From positions 36,487-100,486 of the forward strand of contig CAUJDN010000088.1 in the NCBI GenBank assembly GCA_963169195.1: 64,000 nucleotides of DNA, given 5' to 3'. The notes beneath the pieces were generated by a model. That model searched no databases. It saw nothing but the letters and a program-made list of their open reading frames with translations, and had not been told where the DNA came from. Positions 14,886-26,038 of the stretch are shown piece after piece. The DNA is from Acidobacteriota bacterium. GTDB lineage: Bacteria > Acidobacteriota > Vicinamibacteria > Vicinamibacterales > UBA2999. A program made the translations under genes and the position numbers. The stretch's first letter is position 1; each line of letters begins with the position of its first letter.

Positions 14886-15098
14886 CTAATCCAGCCGCCA
14901 GCCCGCGTCCTGCAACTGATCGGCGTGGATCGTGATGATGCGCCGTGCGCGCTCCACGCGGTGCCAGTCCTGGTACTCGACGCGCCGGACCACGCGGCTG
15001 TCCTCCTCTTCCAGCACCTCCCACCCACCGTCGGTCAGGGCAATGCTGAAGCGTCGCGTGTGTCCGTCGTTCCGAAGGTGCTTGATGAACGCGTGCAT
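14886..15098 (-). CDS. Small protein of unknown function
   Basis: A 70-residue protein starting with MHAFIKHLRNDGHTRRF, rich in charged and aromatic residues (EVLEEEDSRVVRRVEYQDWHRVERA) with a regular strand-turn-strand look and no membrane segment. ATG 15098 is preferred because GAGG lies about 8 bases upstream; an earlier GTG at 15125 is possible. It converges with the PhoB-like gene, 11 bases apart. I do not recognise the family. A pair of weak Pho-like half-sites lies about 45 bases upstream. Confidence 0.55.
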   Translation of the reverse strand: MHAFIKHLRNDGHTRRFSIALTDGGWEVLEEEDSRVVRRVEYQDWHRVERARRIITIHADQLQDAGWRLD

Positions 15099-15142
15099 GG
15101 GGTGCCTCGGCCGATCGTGCCTCACCCGAAGCCACGTCGTCT

Positions 15143-15171
15143 GTAAATTCGGTGTAACGTCGCTGGCAAAT
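15143..15171. promoter_or_regulatory. Possible weak Pho-like repeat
   Basis: Two half-sites 11 bases apart can be read in either direction: minus strand ACGTTAC and AATTTAC, or plus strand CTGTAAA and GTGTAAC, plus CTGGCAA. There is no good -10 at the spacing used by the other four promoters, so function is doubtful. Confidence 0.3.
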
Positions 15172-15197
15172 GCCAGAAGGTCAATGGGTTAAGCGTG

Positions 15198-16079
15198 TTA
15201 CGGGACCACGACCCGAAGGGCCGCGGGACGGGTCCCGACACGCAGGGGCCCCGCGGTCGAGCCGGGTTCGCCGTCCACGTGGAACTCGATCGGCCCGTCG
15301 GCATGGATGAGGGCGCCGGTCACCTGCGCCATGTGCAGCCCGGGCCCTGGTGCGAGCGTGCCCCGGAAGAAGGCGGGCAGCTGCGCCAGCATCCGCCACG
15401 TTGGTTGCTCGTCCACGACCACGAGGTCGAGCTTGCCGTCATCGAGGCGCGCGGCGGGCGCGATCTGCGCGCCGTTGCCGTACTGCCGGGAGTTGGCCAC
15501 CGCGATGAACACCGCGCGCCGCTCGAGCCGGGCGTGGCCATCGGCGTCGATGGCGTACGCGCGGGCGCGGTAGCCGGGAAGAGCGGCGAACGTGGCCTGC
15601 ACGTAGCCGGGCAGGCCACGGCGCACGCCGGGTGATGCCAGGCGCTGCGCGATCTCGGCATCGAGCCCGAGGCCAGCCACGTTGAAGAAGAGCGACTCGT
15701 CCAGGCGCCCCGCGTCGATTCGCCGCCTCCCCCCGGTGGCCGCGACCTCCAGCGCGCGGGCCGCGTCGAGCGGCAGGCCCAGGTCCCGCGCGAGCCCGTT
15801 TCCCGACCCGGCGGGAACGATGGCCATCGGCACGTCCGAGAAGGCGAGGGCACCGGCCACCTCGTTGATGGTGCCATCGCCTCCCCACGCCACCACGAGG
15901 TCCACGCCCGAGGACCGCGCCTCTTCGGTGATGAGCCGGGCGTGCCCGCGCGCGGTCGTGACGACGATGTCGGCGTCGAGACCGTAGCGGCCGAGAACCG
16001 CGCGGGAGAGATCGCCCGCATCACGGCGCCGGTACCGCGCGGGCCCCGAGACTGGATTGATGACGACGAGCGCGCGCAT
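15198..16079 (-). CDS. Diacylglycerol/lipid kinase (DagK/YegS family)
   Basis: A 293-residue lipid kinase. The N-terminal NPVSG motif, the nucleotide loop VAWGGDGTINEVAGAL and AIVPAGSGNGLARDLGL are the diagnostic motifs of the diacylglycerol-kinase catalytic fold. The C-terminal beta sandwich ends FHVDGEPG before a short tail. It would phosphorylate diacylglycerol or a related lipid in the membrane using ATP. It is the last gene of the CHAD-sixA-dagK operon and begins directly at the stop of sixA with no gap, so translation is coupled. A link to phosphate or polyphosphate stress is inferred from its neighbours. Confidence 0.9.
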   Translation of the reverse strand: MRALVVINPVSGPARYRRRDAGDLSRAVLGRYGLDADIVVTTARGHARLITEEARSSGVDLVVAWGGDGTINEVAGALAFSDVPMAIVPAGSGNGLARDLGLPLDAARALEVAATGGRRRIDAGRLDESLFFNVAGLGLDAEIAQRLASPGVRRGLPGYVQATFAALPGYRARAYAIDADGHARLERRAVFIAVANSRQYGNGAQIAPAARLDDGKLDLVVVDEQPTWRMLAQLPAFFRGTLAPGPGLHMAQVTGALIHADGPIEFHVDGEPGSTAGPLRVGTRPAALRVVVP

Positions 16080-16589
16080 TCAGGGCGCCAGCCGGCGAAG
16101 CACGCGCGGCGGCAGCAGCCAGCGCAGCGTGCCGGGCCCCGACGGCATCGCGCCGTCCACGTCGATGGCGCACACGGCGCCCTTCCGGAACTCGACGTGG
16201 CCGCGCGCCCCGAGGAACCGCGCGGCCAGCTCGCCGAGGTCCGGCTCGTGCCCGACCAGGGCCAGGCGGCGATGCCGCTTCGCATGACGGCCGACCGCCT
16301 CGGCGACGGCGCCGAACCTGCCGCCCGGCGCGAGCGCCTCGAGGACCTCGACCGGCACGCGCTTCCGGAAGCCGGCCGAGAGCAGCGCCGCCGTCTCCTC
16401 GGCCCGGGTGAGCGGGCTCGTGAGGATGAGGTCGAGCTCGACGCCGAGCGCGACGAGGCCGCGTACGCCGTCCTTGAATCGCTTCGCGCCGTCCGGCGTG
16501 AGCGGCCGCCGGCGATCGTCCGGGTACTTCGGGCCGCGCTCGGCGGCGATGGCATGACGAACGAGATAGAGCTCGATGATGGCGGCCAT
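16080..16589 (-). CDS. sixA: SixA-like histidine phosphatase
   Basis: A 169-residue phosphohistidine phosphatase of the SixA branch. The catalytic RHA motif is at the N-terminus (LYLVRHAIAAERG), followed by TSPLTRAEETA and LVGHEPDLGELA with the second catalytic His. The start is ATG 16589. The longer open frame has no domain content and overlaps the CHAD gene. It sits 2 bases after the CHAD gene and abuts dagK. SixA next to CHAD is a recurrent pairing, and CHAD domains bind polyphosphate, so the pair probably acts in polyphosphate or histidine-phosphate metabolism. Confidence 0.9.
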   Translation of the reverse strand: MAAIIELYLVRHAIAAERGPKYPDDRRRPLTPDGAKRFKDGVRGLVALGVELDLILTSPLTRAEETAALLSAGFRKRVPVEVLEALAPGGRFGAVAEAVGRHAKRHRRLALVGHEPDLGELAARFLGARGHVEFRKGAVCAIDVDGAMPSGPGTLRWLLPPRVLRRLAP

Positions 16590-16591
16590 GG

Positions 16592-17479
16592 CTACGTCGA
16601 AACGGTCGCCCGGTTGTCGCGGGCGGCCTCGATGACGAGGCGGCAGAGATCCGTGATGGGAGCGCGTTGCTTCAGGTAGGCGGCATGGCCCGACCGGCAT
16701 TCCTCCTCCAGGACGCGCACCAGGTCGTCCAGCTCGGTCGCCACCCGGCGATCCGACGAGGCGAGCGCCGCCTGCACTTCGCGGACGCGTCCGATGAGGA
16801 TCTCGAGGTCGTGGATGTTGCCCAGGAGGTCCTGCAGGCGCTTCAGGCGATTGCTCCGTCCGGCCGCACGGGACCGCAGGAGTTCACGCTCGATCTCGAG
16901 CGCGTAGCGCAGCTTCTTCGCGGCGATCCGGGCCTCGTGCAGCCGCTCGGACGAGTACAGGCTGCCCGCGCGTCGGACGGCCACGCGGAGCGCGGCGGCC
17001 CGCCGGGCAGCGCGGCGGCGCGCGCTTCGGATCTCGGTCGCGTGATCGGCCCCGTGCGGATGCGCGGGCACGTCGCCCAACCGCGCCTTGAGCCTGTCGA
17101 GGGCCGCGGGCGTGAGCACGTCGAGCATGGCGCGTCGGTGGACGCTCCGTTCCTCCGTGAGGTGCCGCCGGACCTTGCCGAGGGCCCGCGCGGACATGCC
17201 GGCCCGCGGGCCGAGTTCGTCGAGGTGCCCGAGCGCCACGTCGAGTTCGCGGATGGGTCCGAGCGCCCGCGTGATCCGCCGGACCTGCTTGCCGGTGCGG
17301 CCGAGCGCCTTCGACCCGGCGGCCTCGGCGAGCACGGGCAGCACTTCCCGGAGGCGCCGCGAGGCCACGCGCGCGCGGTGCACCGAGGTCACGTCGCCGG
17401 AGGCGGCCGCCGGCATCGCTTCCAGCAGCGCGAGCAACCGCTGGCGCATCAACCGGATCGGGAGCGGTGGGCGCTGCAT
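16592..17479 (-). CDS. CHAD domain protein (polyphosphate-binding helical protein)
   Basis: A 295-residue all-helical protein. Two CHAD repeats carry evenly spaced His, Arg and Lys: VHRARVASRRLREVLPVL near residue 30 and LHEARIAAKKLRYALEIE near residue 180. These basic pockets are known in the family to bind inorganic polyphosphate and direct proteins to polyphosphate granules. It is first in the operon with sixA and dagK, and divergent from the exopolyphosphatase gene 45 bases away, a setting that strongly favours a polyphosphate role. A consensus -10 (TATAAT on the minus strand, 17500-17505) lies 20 bases upstream. Confidence 0.9.
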   Translation of the reverse strand: MQRPPLPIRLMRQRLLALLEAMPAAASGDVTSVHRARVASRRLREVLPVLAEAAGSKALGRTGKQVRRITRALGPIRELDVALGHLDELGPRAGMSARALGKVRRHLTEERSVHRRAMLDVLTPAALDRLKARLGDVPAHPHGADHATEIRSARRRAARRAAALRVAVRRAGSLYSSERLHEARIAAKKLRYALEIERELLRSRAAGRSNRLKRLQDLLGNIHDLEILIGRVREVQAALASSDRRVATELDDLVRVLEEECRSGHAAYLKQRAPITDLCRLVIEAARDNRATVST

Positions 17480-17499
17480 GCTAGGATTCCGAGGCGGTC

Positions 17500-17505
17500 A
17501 TTATA
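17500..17505 (-). promoter_or_regulatory. -10 element of the CHAD-sixA-dagK operon
   Basis: A perfect TATAAT on the minus strand lies 20 bases before the CHAD ATG. No clear -35 was seen at 17 bases upstream (the region is GC-rich), and there is no Pho half-site. Confidence 0.5.
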
Positions 17506-17524
17506 CCGACCCGACCCGCACCCC

Positions 17525-19159
17525 ATGCGCCTGGCCGCCATCGACATCGGCACCAACTCCGTCCACATGATCGTCGTGCGCGTGCGCCCCGACTTCTCGT
17601 TCGAGGTCATCGATCGCGAGAAGGAGATGGTGCGGCTGGGCGCCGGCGGGCTCGACGGCCGCACGCTGACGCGGTCGGCGCAGAACGCCGCGCTGCAGGC
17701 GCTGTCGAAGTTCGAGCGCATCGCCCACTCGCACCAGGTGGACGAGATCCTGGCCGCCGCCACCAGCGCCACGCGCGAGGCCGAGAACGGCGGCGCCTTC
17801 CTCGCCAACATCGAGCAGAAGACCGGCATCCGCCCGCGGATCATCACGGGCACCGAGGAGGCGCGCCTCATCCACCTGGCCGCCGTCTACGGCGTCGACA
17901 CCCAGAAGGCCGCCGTCGTCATCGACATCGGCGGCGGGAGCGTCGAGATCACGCTCGGCAGCGGGCGTGAGGTGAAATTCGCGCGCAGCTTCAAGCTGGG
18001 CGTGATTCGCCTGACCGAGCGCTTCGTGAACTCCGACCCGATCTCCCGGCGCGACGTGCGCAAGATGGTGAAGGCCATCAGCGAGCAGGTGGACCGTTAC
18101 CTCGGGCTTGTCGTCAAGGAGGGGTTCGACCGCGTCATCGGCACCTCCGGCACGATCCTGTCCCTCGGCGCGGTGGCGACCGCGCTCGACGGCGGGCCGG
18201 TCCCCGAGGAAGTGCGCAACCTGCGCGTCGGCGCCAAGAGCCTGCGCCGCCTGCGGCGCAGCGTCACCGACCTGACGCTGGACGAGCGGCTGGCGCTGCC
18301 CGGCCTCGATCCCCGCCGCGCGGACCTGGTGGTGGCCGGCGCGGTGCTGCTGGATACGATGCTCGGCACGCTCGGCGCGAGCGAGATCACGCTGTGCGAC
18401 CTGGCGCTCCGCGAGGGCCTGGTCCTCGACTACATCCATCGCCACCGCCGCGAGATCGCGCGGGTGGACCGCTACCCGGACGTGCGCCGCCGCTCCGCCA
18501 TCGAGCTGGCCGATCGCTGCCAGTGGGAGGCCGACCACTCCCGGCAGGTCTCCCGCCTGGCGCACCTCATCTTCGATCAGACGCGGCACCTCCACGGCCT
18601 CGGGGATCGGGAACAGGAGTGGCTCGAGTACGCGGCGCGGCGGCACGACGTGGGCAATCACATCAGCTACGAGCGCCATCATCGACACTCCTACTACCTC
18701 ATCAAGAACGGCGACCTGCGCGGCTTCGAGCCGGCGGAGATCGAGATCATCGCGCTGGCGGCCCGCTACCATCGCCGCGGCACGCCGAAGAAGGACCACG
18801 AAGGGTATGCCGACCTCCCGCCCGCCCTGCGCCGCACCGTCCGCCTGCTCGGCGCCATCCTCCGGGTGGCCGAGACGCTCGACCGCTCGCGGCATGGCGT
18901 GGTGGGGGGACTCGTCATCCGCGATCGCGGCACGGACCTCCGGATGCAGGCCGAGGCCTCCGGCGACGCCGAGCTCGAGATCTGGGCGAGCACGCGGCAA
19001 CTGGGCGTGCTCGAAAAGGAGCTCGGCCGACCCATCTCGCTGACCAAGGTGCAGCGCGATACCCCGCCAGCCGAGGGCCGGAAGAGCATTCCGTCCCGAC
19101 GAGCCCCGTCCCCCCTGGCGCCACGCCGCCGCGCCGCACGCCGCGTTACGTCGATTTAA
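17525..19159 (+). CDS. ppx: Exopolyphosphatase / guanosine pentaphosphate phosphatase (Ppx/GppA)
   Basis: A 544-residue enzyme that releases phosphate from polyphosphate ends or hydrolyses pppGpp. The ASKHA ATPase fold shows phosphate 1 (AAIDIGTNSVHMIVV), the catalytic Glu region (ITGTEEARLIHLAA) and phosphate 2 (VIDIGGGSVEIT). The C-terminal HD-type helical domain includes ARRHDVGNHIS. The start is ATG 17525; earlier starts overlap the divergent CHAD gene. The basic tail after about residue 510 (PRRRAARR) is unusual and may help bind polyanions. The pstS Pho box overlaps its last codons. Confidence 0.92.
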   Translation: MRLAAIDIGTNSVHMIVVRVRPDFSFEVIDREKEMVRLGAGGLDGRTLTRSAQNAALQALSKFERIAHSHQVDEILAAATSATREAENGGAFLANIEQKTGIRPRIITGTEEARLIHLAAVYGVDTQKAAVVIDIGGGSVEITLGSGREVKFARSFKLGVIRLTERFVNSDPISRRDVRKMVKAISEQVDRYLGLVVKEGFDRVIGTSGTILSLGAVATALDGGPVPEEVRNLRVGAKSLRRLRRSVTDLTLDERLALPGLDPRRADLVVAGAVLLDTMLGTLGASEITLCDLALREGLVLDYIHRHRREIARVDRYPDVRRRSAIELADRCQWEADHSRQVSRLAHLIFDQTRHLHGLGDREQEWLEYAARRHDVGNHISYERHHRHSYYLIKNGDLRGFEPAEIEIIALAARYHRRGTPKKDHEGYADLPPALRRTVRLLGAILRVAETLDRSRHGVVGGLVIRDRGTDLRMQAEASGDAELEIWASTRQLGVLEKELGRPISLTKVQRDTPPAEGRKSIPSRRAPSPLAPRRRAARRVTSI

Positions 19160-19198
19160 CACGGCAGAAACTGCTGCGAAACCGCCATCGCCTACGCT
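19143..19198 (+). promoter_or_regulatory. Predicted Pho box and -10 of the pst operon
   Basis: Four half-sites (GCGTTAC, ATTTAAC, CAGAAAC, GCGAAAC) lie at exact 11-base phase, with TACGCT 10 bases after the last. The ATG of pstS begins 6 bases after this hexamer, implying a leaderless message. The box starts inside ppx. Confidence 0.8.
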
Positions 19199-19204
19199 GT
19201 CGTC

Positions 19205-20242
<1,038 letters not shown>

Positions 20243-20246
20243 GCCG

Positions 20247-21128
20247 ATGCACACCCGCAGGCTCGAGTGGATCATCGAGCGCGCGCTCTTCCTGTGCGCG
20301 GCGCTCTCCGTGCTCACCACCGCCGGCATCATCGTGGTGCTGGCGGTGGAGACCTTCGAGTTCCTGCGCGAGGTGCCGGTGGTGGAGTTCCTGACCGGCA
20401 CCGAGTGGACCCCGCTCTTCGCCACGCCCCGCTTCGGCGTCCTGCCCCTGGTCGCCGGGACGATGCTGGTGTCGGCCATCGCGATGGTCGTGGCCCTGCC
20501 CATGGGCCTGCTCTCGGCGGTGTACCTGAGCGAGTACGCGCCCGACGGGCTCCGCCGCATCGTCAAGCCGGTGCTCGAGATCCTGGCGGGCGTCCCCACC
20601 GTGGTCTACGGCTACTTCGCCCTGATGTTCGTCACGCCGCTGCTGCAGCGCGTCTTCCCGCAGATGGCGGGCTTCAACGCGCTCAGCCCGGGCATCGTGA
20701 TGGGGATCATGATCCTGCCCTTGGTCTCGTCGCTGTCCGAGGACGCGATGCGCGCGGTGCCACAGGGCCTGCGCGAGGGCGCCTACGCCCTGGGCGCCAC
20801 GCGGATGCAGACCGCGCTGCAGGTGGTGGTCCCCGCGGCCTTCTCGGGCATCACGGCCGCCTTCATCCTGGCGGTCTCCCGCGCGGTGGGCGAGACGATG
20901 ATCGTGGCCATCGCCGCCGGGCAGCAGCCGCGGCTGACGGCCAACCCGTTCGTGCCGCTGGAGACGATGACCGCCTACATCGTCCAGGTGAGCCTGGGGG
21001 ACACGCCGCAGGGCACGCTCGAGTACCGCACCATCTTCGCGGTGGGCATGCTCCTGTTCCTGATGACGTTCGTGCTGAACATGGTCAGCACCTGGCTGCG
21101 GGAGCGCTTCCGCGAGGAGTACTCGTGA
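20247..21128 (+). CDS. pstC: Phosphate ABC transporter permease PstC
   Basis: A 293-residue inner-membrane permease with six predicted helices. The binding-protein-dependent permease EAA-type loop is [35 protein letters not shown] and [16 protein letters not shown] are typical of PstC. The start is ATG 20247, 4 bases after pstS. Its stop overlaps the GTG start of pstA (GTGA). Confidence 0.95.
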   Translation: MHTRRLEWIIERALFLCAALSVLTTAGIIVVLAVETFEFLREVPVVEFLTGTEWTPLFATPRFGVLPLVAGTMLVSAIAMVVALPMGLLSAVYLSEYAPDGLRRIVKPVLEILAGVPTVVYGYFALMFVTPLLQRVFPQMAGFNALSPGIVMGIMILPLVSSLSEDAMRAVPQGLREGAYALGATRMQTALQVVVPAAFSGITAAFILAVSRAVGETMIVAIAAGQQPRLTANPFVPLETMTAYIVQVSLGDTPQGTLEYRTIFAVGMLLFLMTFVLNMVSTWLRERFREEYS

Positions 21129-21967
21129 AACACCGCGCCGATGTCCTGTTCCGGACGATCGCGCTCGGCACGTTGCTGCTGGCGCTGGCGGCCCTGGGCG
21201 CGCTCGTCTACGACATCGTGTCCGGCGGCCTCGGGCGGCTGAACTGGCAGTTCCTCACCAGCATGGCCTCGCGGCGGCCCGAAGACGCCGGCATCTACCA
21301 CGCCCTGGCCGGCAGCATCTGGGTCATCGTGCTCACCGGCGCGCTGGCGCTGCCCCTGGGCGTGGCGGCGGCCGTCTACCTGGAGGAGTACGGCACGAGG
21401 AGCCGCGCGGCGCGCCTCATCGAGATCAACATCGCCAACCTCGCGGCGGTGCCGTCCATCATCTACGGCCTGCTCGGCCTCGGCGTGTTCGTGCGGTTCA
21501 TGGGCATGGGACGGAGCGTCCTGGCGGGCGCGTGCACGCTGGCGCTGCTGGCGCTGCCGGTGGTGATCCTGTCCACGCGCGAGGCCCTGCGCACGGTGCC
21601 CGGCTCCATTCGCGAGGGCTCCTACGCGCTGGGCGCCACCAAGTGGCAGACCATCTGGTACCAGGTGCTGCCCATGGCCCTTCCCGGCATCCTGACGGGT
21701 CTCATCCTCTCGCTCTCGCGGGCCATCGGGGAGACGGCGCCGCTCATCACCATCGGGGCGCTCACCTACATCCCGTTCGCGCCCGACGGGCTGTGGTCGC
21801 CCTTCACGGTGCTGCCGATTCAGATCTTCAACTGGGTCTCGCGCCCGCAGGCGGCGTTCAAGGAGAACGCGGCGGCCGGCATCCTCGTCCTGATGCTGCT
21901 GCTGCTCGTCATGAACGCCATCGCGGTATTCTTGCGGGACCGATTCCAGCGCCAGGGCCGTCCATGA
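21125..21967 (+). CDS. pstA: Phosphate ABC transporter permease PstA
   Basis: A 280-residue permease paired with PstC. It has about six membrane helices, the loop [36 protein letters not shown] and [16 protein letters not shown]. The start is GTG 21125, overlapping the pstC stop by 4 bases, and the stop overlaps the pstB ATG, so translation of the operon is tightly coupled. Confidence 0.95.
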   Translation: MKHRADVLFRTIALGTLLLALAALGALVYDIVSGGLGRLNWQFLTSMASRRPEDAGIYHALAGSIWVIVLTGALALPLGVAAAVYLEEYGTRSRAARLIEINIANLAAVPSIIYGLLGLGVFVRFMGMGRSVLAGACTLALLALPVVILSTREALRTVPGSIREGSYALGATKWQTIWYQVLPMALPGILTGLILSLSRAIGETAPLITIGALTYIPFAPDGLWSPFTVLPIQIFNWVSRPQAAFKENAAAGILVLMLLLLVMNAIAVFLRDRFQRQGRP

Positions 21968-22800
21968 GTGTCGTCACGCCATCCGTCGCGAGCCTCTCGG
22001 GCCTGACGGCCCGGCCGGGCCAGCCGCCCGCACGCGCCGACGCCCCCGTCAAGATCGACGTGGACCGGATGAACTTCTACTACGGCGCCAAGCGCGCCCT
22101 GGACGGCATTTCCATCCAGATCCGGGCCAACCTCGTCACCGCGTTCATCGGGCCCTCGGGCTGCGGCAAGAGCACGTTCCTGCGCTCGCTGAACCGGATG
22201 AACGACATCATCCCGGCCACGCGCGTCGAGGGGACCGTCCTCATCGACGGGCAGGACATCTACGCGCCGGGTGTGGACGTGGTGGAGCTGCGGCGGCGCG
22301 TGGGCATGGTGTTCCAGAAGTCGAATCCGTTCCCGAAGTCCATCTTCGAGAACGTGGCCTACGGCCTGCGCATCAACGACATGGCGCGGAGCAAGGCCGA
22401 GCTCGCCGATCGCGTCGAGGAGAGCCTCCGTCAGGCCGCCATCTTCGACGAAGTGAAGGACCGGCTGCAGGACTCGGCGCTGGCGCTCTCGGGCGGACAG
22501 CAGCAGCGCCTCTGCATCGCGCGCGCGCTCGCGATCCGACCCGAGATCCTGCTGATGGACGAGCCGGCCTCGGCGCTGGACCCCATCGCCACGCAGCGCA
22601 TCGAGGAACTCATCTACGATCTGAAGAAGACCTACACCATCGTCATCGTCACGCACAACATGCAGCAGGCGGCGCGGGTGTCGGACCACACCGCGTTCTT
22701 CTGGCTGGGGCGGCTGGTGGAGTACGACCGGACGGACCGCATCTTCACGGCGCCAGCCGAGAAGCTCACCGAGGACTACGTCACGGGACGGTGCGGGTAG
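21964..22800 (+). CDS. pstB: Phosphate ABC transporter ATPase PstB
   Basis: A 278-residue ATPase that powers phosphate import. Walker A (GPSGCGKST), Q loop (VFQKSNPFP), signature [15 protein letters not shown], Walker B ([12 protein letters not shown]) and switch His (VTHNM) are all intact. The N-terminus has about 28 extra Pro/Ala-rich residues before the VDRMNFYYG strand where most PstB proteins begin, so translation could start later, but ATG 21964 overlaps the pstA stop in the usual coupled manner. Confidence 0.95.
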   Translation: MSVVTPSVASLSGLTARPGQPPARADAPVKIDVDRMNFYYGAKRALDGISIQIRANLVTAFIGPSGCGKSTFLRSLNRMNDIIPATRVEGTVLIDGQDIYAPGVDVVELRRRVGMVFQKSNPFPKSIFENVAYGLRINDMARSKAELADRVEESLRQAAIFDEVKDRLQDSALALSGGQQQRLCIARALAIRPEILLMDEPASALDPIATQRIEELIYDLKKTYTIVIVTHNMQQAARVSDHTAFFWLGRLVEYDRTDRIFTAPAEKLTEDYVTGRCG

Positions 22801-22835
22801 CGGACAGAAAGCCAAGGGCAGAAGGCGGAAGGCAC

Positions 22836-23528
22836 ATGGAACGGGTCGTTCGTCACTTCCAGGAGGAACTCGAGACGCTGAAGCAGCGGCTGCTGGCCAT
22901 GGGCGGGCTGGCCGAGGAGCGGACGCGCGTGGCGGTCGAGGGCGTGGTGGACCGGGATCACGACGCCATCCAGGCGGTGCTGTCGGGCGACGAGCCCATC
23001 AACGACCTGCACATCGAGGTCGACGACCGCTGCTTCAAGCTGCTCGCCCTCCACCAGCCCATGGCGGCCGACCTGCGGGCCATCGTGGCGGCCGTGAAGA
23101 TCAACACCGACCTGGAGCGCGTCGGCGACCTGGCCGTGAACGTGGCCGAGGCGGGCAAGCGCTACCTGCAGCACCCGCCCGTCAAGCCCCTCATCGACAT
23201 CCCCCGGATGGGAGACATCGCCCAGCTGATGCTGCGCGACGCGCTGGACGCCTTCGTCCGTCGCGACCTCGCCCTCGCGGAGGCGGTCCTCCTGAGAGAC
23301 GATGAGCTGGATGCCCTGAAGACCCAGATCTTCCGGGAGCTGCTCACCTACATGCTTCAGGATCCGTCCACGATCGAGCCGGCGCTGGATCTGCTGCTCA
23401 TCTCGCGCCACCTCGAGCGCATCGGCGATCACGCCACGAACATCGCCGAGGACGTCATCTTCATGGTGTCGGCGCGCGACGTGCGCCATCAGCCGGTGGA
23501 CGCGCCGGGTCCCGGCGGCCGCGGCTGA
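22836..23528 (+). CDS. phoU: Phosphate-signalling regulator PhoU
   Basis: A 230-residue helical protein with two PhoU repeats of three helices each, containing LERVGDLAVNVAE and LERIGDHATNIAED, the metal-binding ExxxD motifs of the family. PhoU links the Pst transporter to PhoR and silences PhoB when phosphate is ample. The start is ATG 22836, preceded by GGAAGG. Earlier in-frame codons are untypical. Last gene of pstSCAB-phoU. Confidence 0.94.
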   Translation: MERVVRHFQEELETLKQRLLAMGGLAEERTRVAVEGVVDRDHDAIQAVLSGDEPINDLHIEVDDRCFKLLALHQPMAADLRAIVAAVKINTDLERVGDLAVNVAEAGKRYLQHPPVKPLIDIPRMGDIAQLMLRDALDAFVRRDLALAEAVLLRDDELDALKTQIFRELLTYMLQDPSTIEPALDLLLISRHLERIGDHATNIAEDVIFMVSARDVRHQPVDAPGPGGRG

Positions 23529-23634
23529 GCGCCCGCGGCCCCGTCGCATGCATCGGCGGAACCGATGCCTGCGCCGTCACAATTGCGTGTCGTGCCCAGG
23601 GGGCTGGTCTACAATAGGACGGTTATCCCACGCC

Positions 23635-24924
<1,290 letters not shown>

Positions 24925-24946
24925 CCCGCCGGGAGGGAACCGACGG

Positions 24947-25858
24947 ATGCCTTTCGGACGGTCGCACCACCGGGCAGCCCCCCTCCTCGCCGCCCTCCTG
25001 GCGCTCGGCGCCTCGGTCGCCGCCCAGGCGCCTGAGGGCTTCGACAGCAGCCGGGCCTACGCCCACGTCCGCGACCAGGTCGCGCTCGGGCCACGCCCCG
25101 CCGGCTCGCCCGCCAACCAGAAGCTCCGCGAGTACATCGTCCGCACGCTCGCCCGGTCCGGCTACAAGGTCGTCGAGCAGCCCTTCGCGGCCTCCACGCC
25201 CGTCGGCCAGGTGAAGATGGCCAACCTCATCGCCACGCTGCCGGGCGAGCGGCCCGAGCGCATCGCGATCGCCAGCCACTTCGACACCAAGCCCATCGAC
25301 GAGTTCCGCTTCGTCGGCGCCAACGACGGCGGATCGAGCACGGGCGTGCTGCTCGAACTGGCGCGCGTGCTCAAGGACAGGCCGAAACCCCGCCTCACCA
25401 TCGAGTTCCTCTTCTTCGACGGGGAGGAGGCGTGGGGCGAGTGGCGAGCCCCGAACCACACGTACGGCAGCCGCCACTACGTGACGGCCGCACGGACGGC
25501 GGGCACACTGGCCTCGCTCGAGGCGCTCCTCCTGCTGGACATGATCGGGGACCGCTCCCTGAACCTGCGCCGCGACACGAATTCCACGCCGTGGCTCACC
25601 GACCTCGTCTGGGCCACGGCGAGGCGCCTCGGCCACGGCGCACACTTCCTGGACGAACCCTTCCCGGTGGAGGACGACCACATCCCCTTCCTCCGGGCCG
25701 GCGTCCCGGCCGTGGATCTGATCGACCTCGACTACGCCGACTGGCACCAGGCGGGCGACACGCTGGACAAGGTGAGCGCCCGCAGCCTCCAGGTCGTCGG
25801 CGACGTCGTCCTCGCCGCCCTGCCGGAGATCGAAGCGCGGCTGTTGAAGGCGAAGTAG
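24947..25858 (+). CDS. Secreted M28-family peptidase / glutaminyl cyclase-like enzyme
   Basis: A 303-residue secreted enzyme with a signal peptide ending near AAQA (about residue 27). M28 zinc ligands and catalytic acids can be placed in SHFDTK, GANDGGSS, FDGEEAW, LLDMIGD and DWHQAGDT. Size, DGEEAW and the EDDHIPFL loop resemble glutaminyl-peptide cyclotransferases, which share the M28 fold, better than M28 aminopeptidases. Cyclase versus peptidase cannot be settled by eye. The start is ATG 24947. It follows citrate synthase by 22 bases. An inverted-repeat cassette follows it. Confidence 0.8.
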   Translation: MPFGRSHHRAAPLLAALLALGASVAAQAPEGFDSSRAYAHVRDQVALGPRPAGSPANQKLREYIVRTLARSGYKVVEQPFAASTPVGQVKMANLIATLPGERPERIAIASHFDTKPIDEFRFVGANDGGSSTGVLLELARVLKDRPKPRLTIEFLFFDGEEAWGEWRAPNHTYGSRHYVTAARTAGTLASLEALLLLDMIGDRSLNLRRDTNSTPWLTDLVWATARRLGHGAHFLDEPFPVEDDHIPFLRAGVPAVDLIDLDYADWHQAGDTLDKVSARSLQVVGDVVLAALPEIEARLLKAK

Positions 25859-25864
25859 CCCGTC

Positions 25865-26035
25865 ACGGGAACACGAAGGACACGAAGCGCACGAAGAAAT
25901 CCACGAGGACCTTCGAGGCGCCAAGCGAGACGTCCACCCCGGTCGCACCGCGCTCCGGATGTGGGGACCTGTCGATGTTCCGGTGACCGCTCCTTGTGCC
26001 GTCCTTCGAGCCCTTCGTGACCTTCGCGTTCCCGT
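25865..26035. repeat. 171-base cassette with 23-base inverted terminal repeats
   Basis: The ends (25865-25887 and 26013-26035) are inverted repeats matching at 21 of 23 positions, built from a CACGAAG/GACACGAAG word. The core has further CCTTCGAG words and is too short for a recognisable gene. It lies between the convergent M28 and LeuA-like genes, beginning 6 bases after one stop and ending 3 bases before the other. It resembles a MITE-sized insertion. Confidence 0.8.
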
Positions 26036-26038
26036 GGA

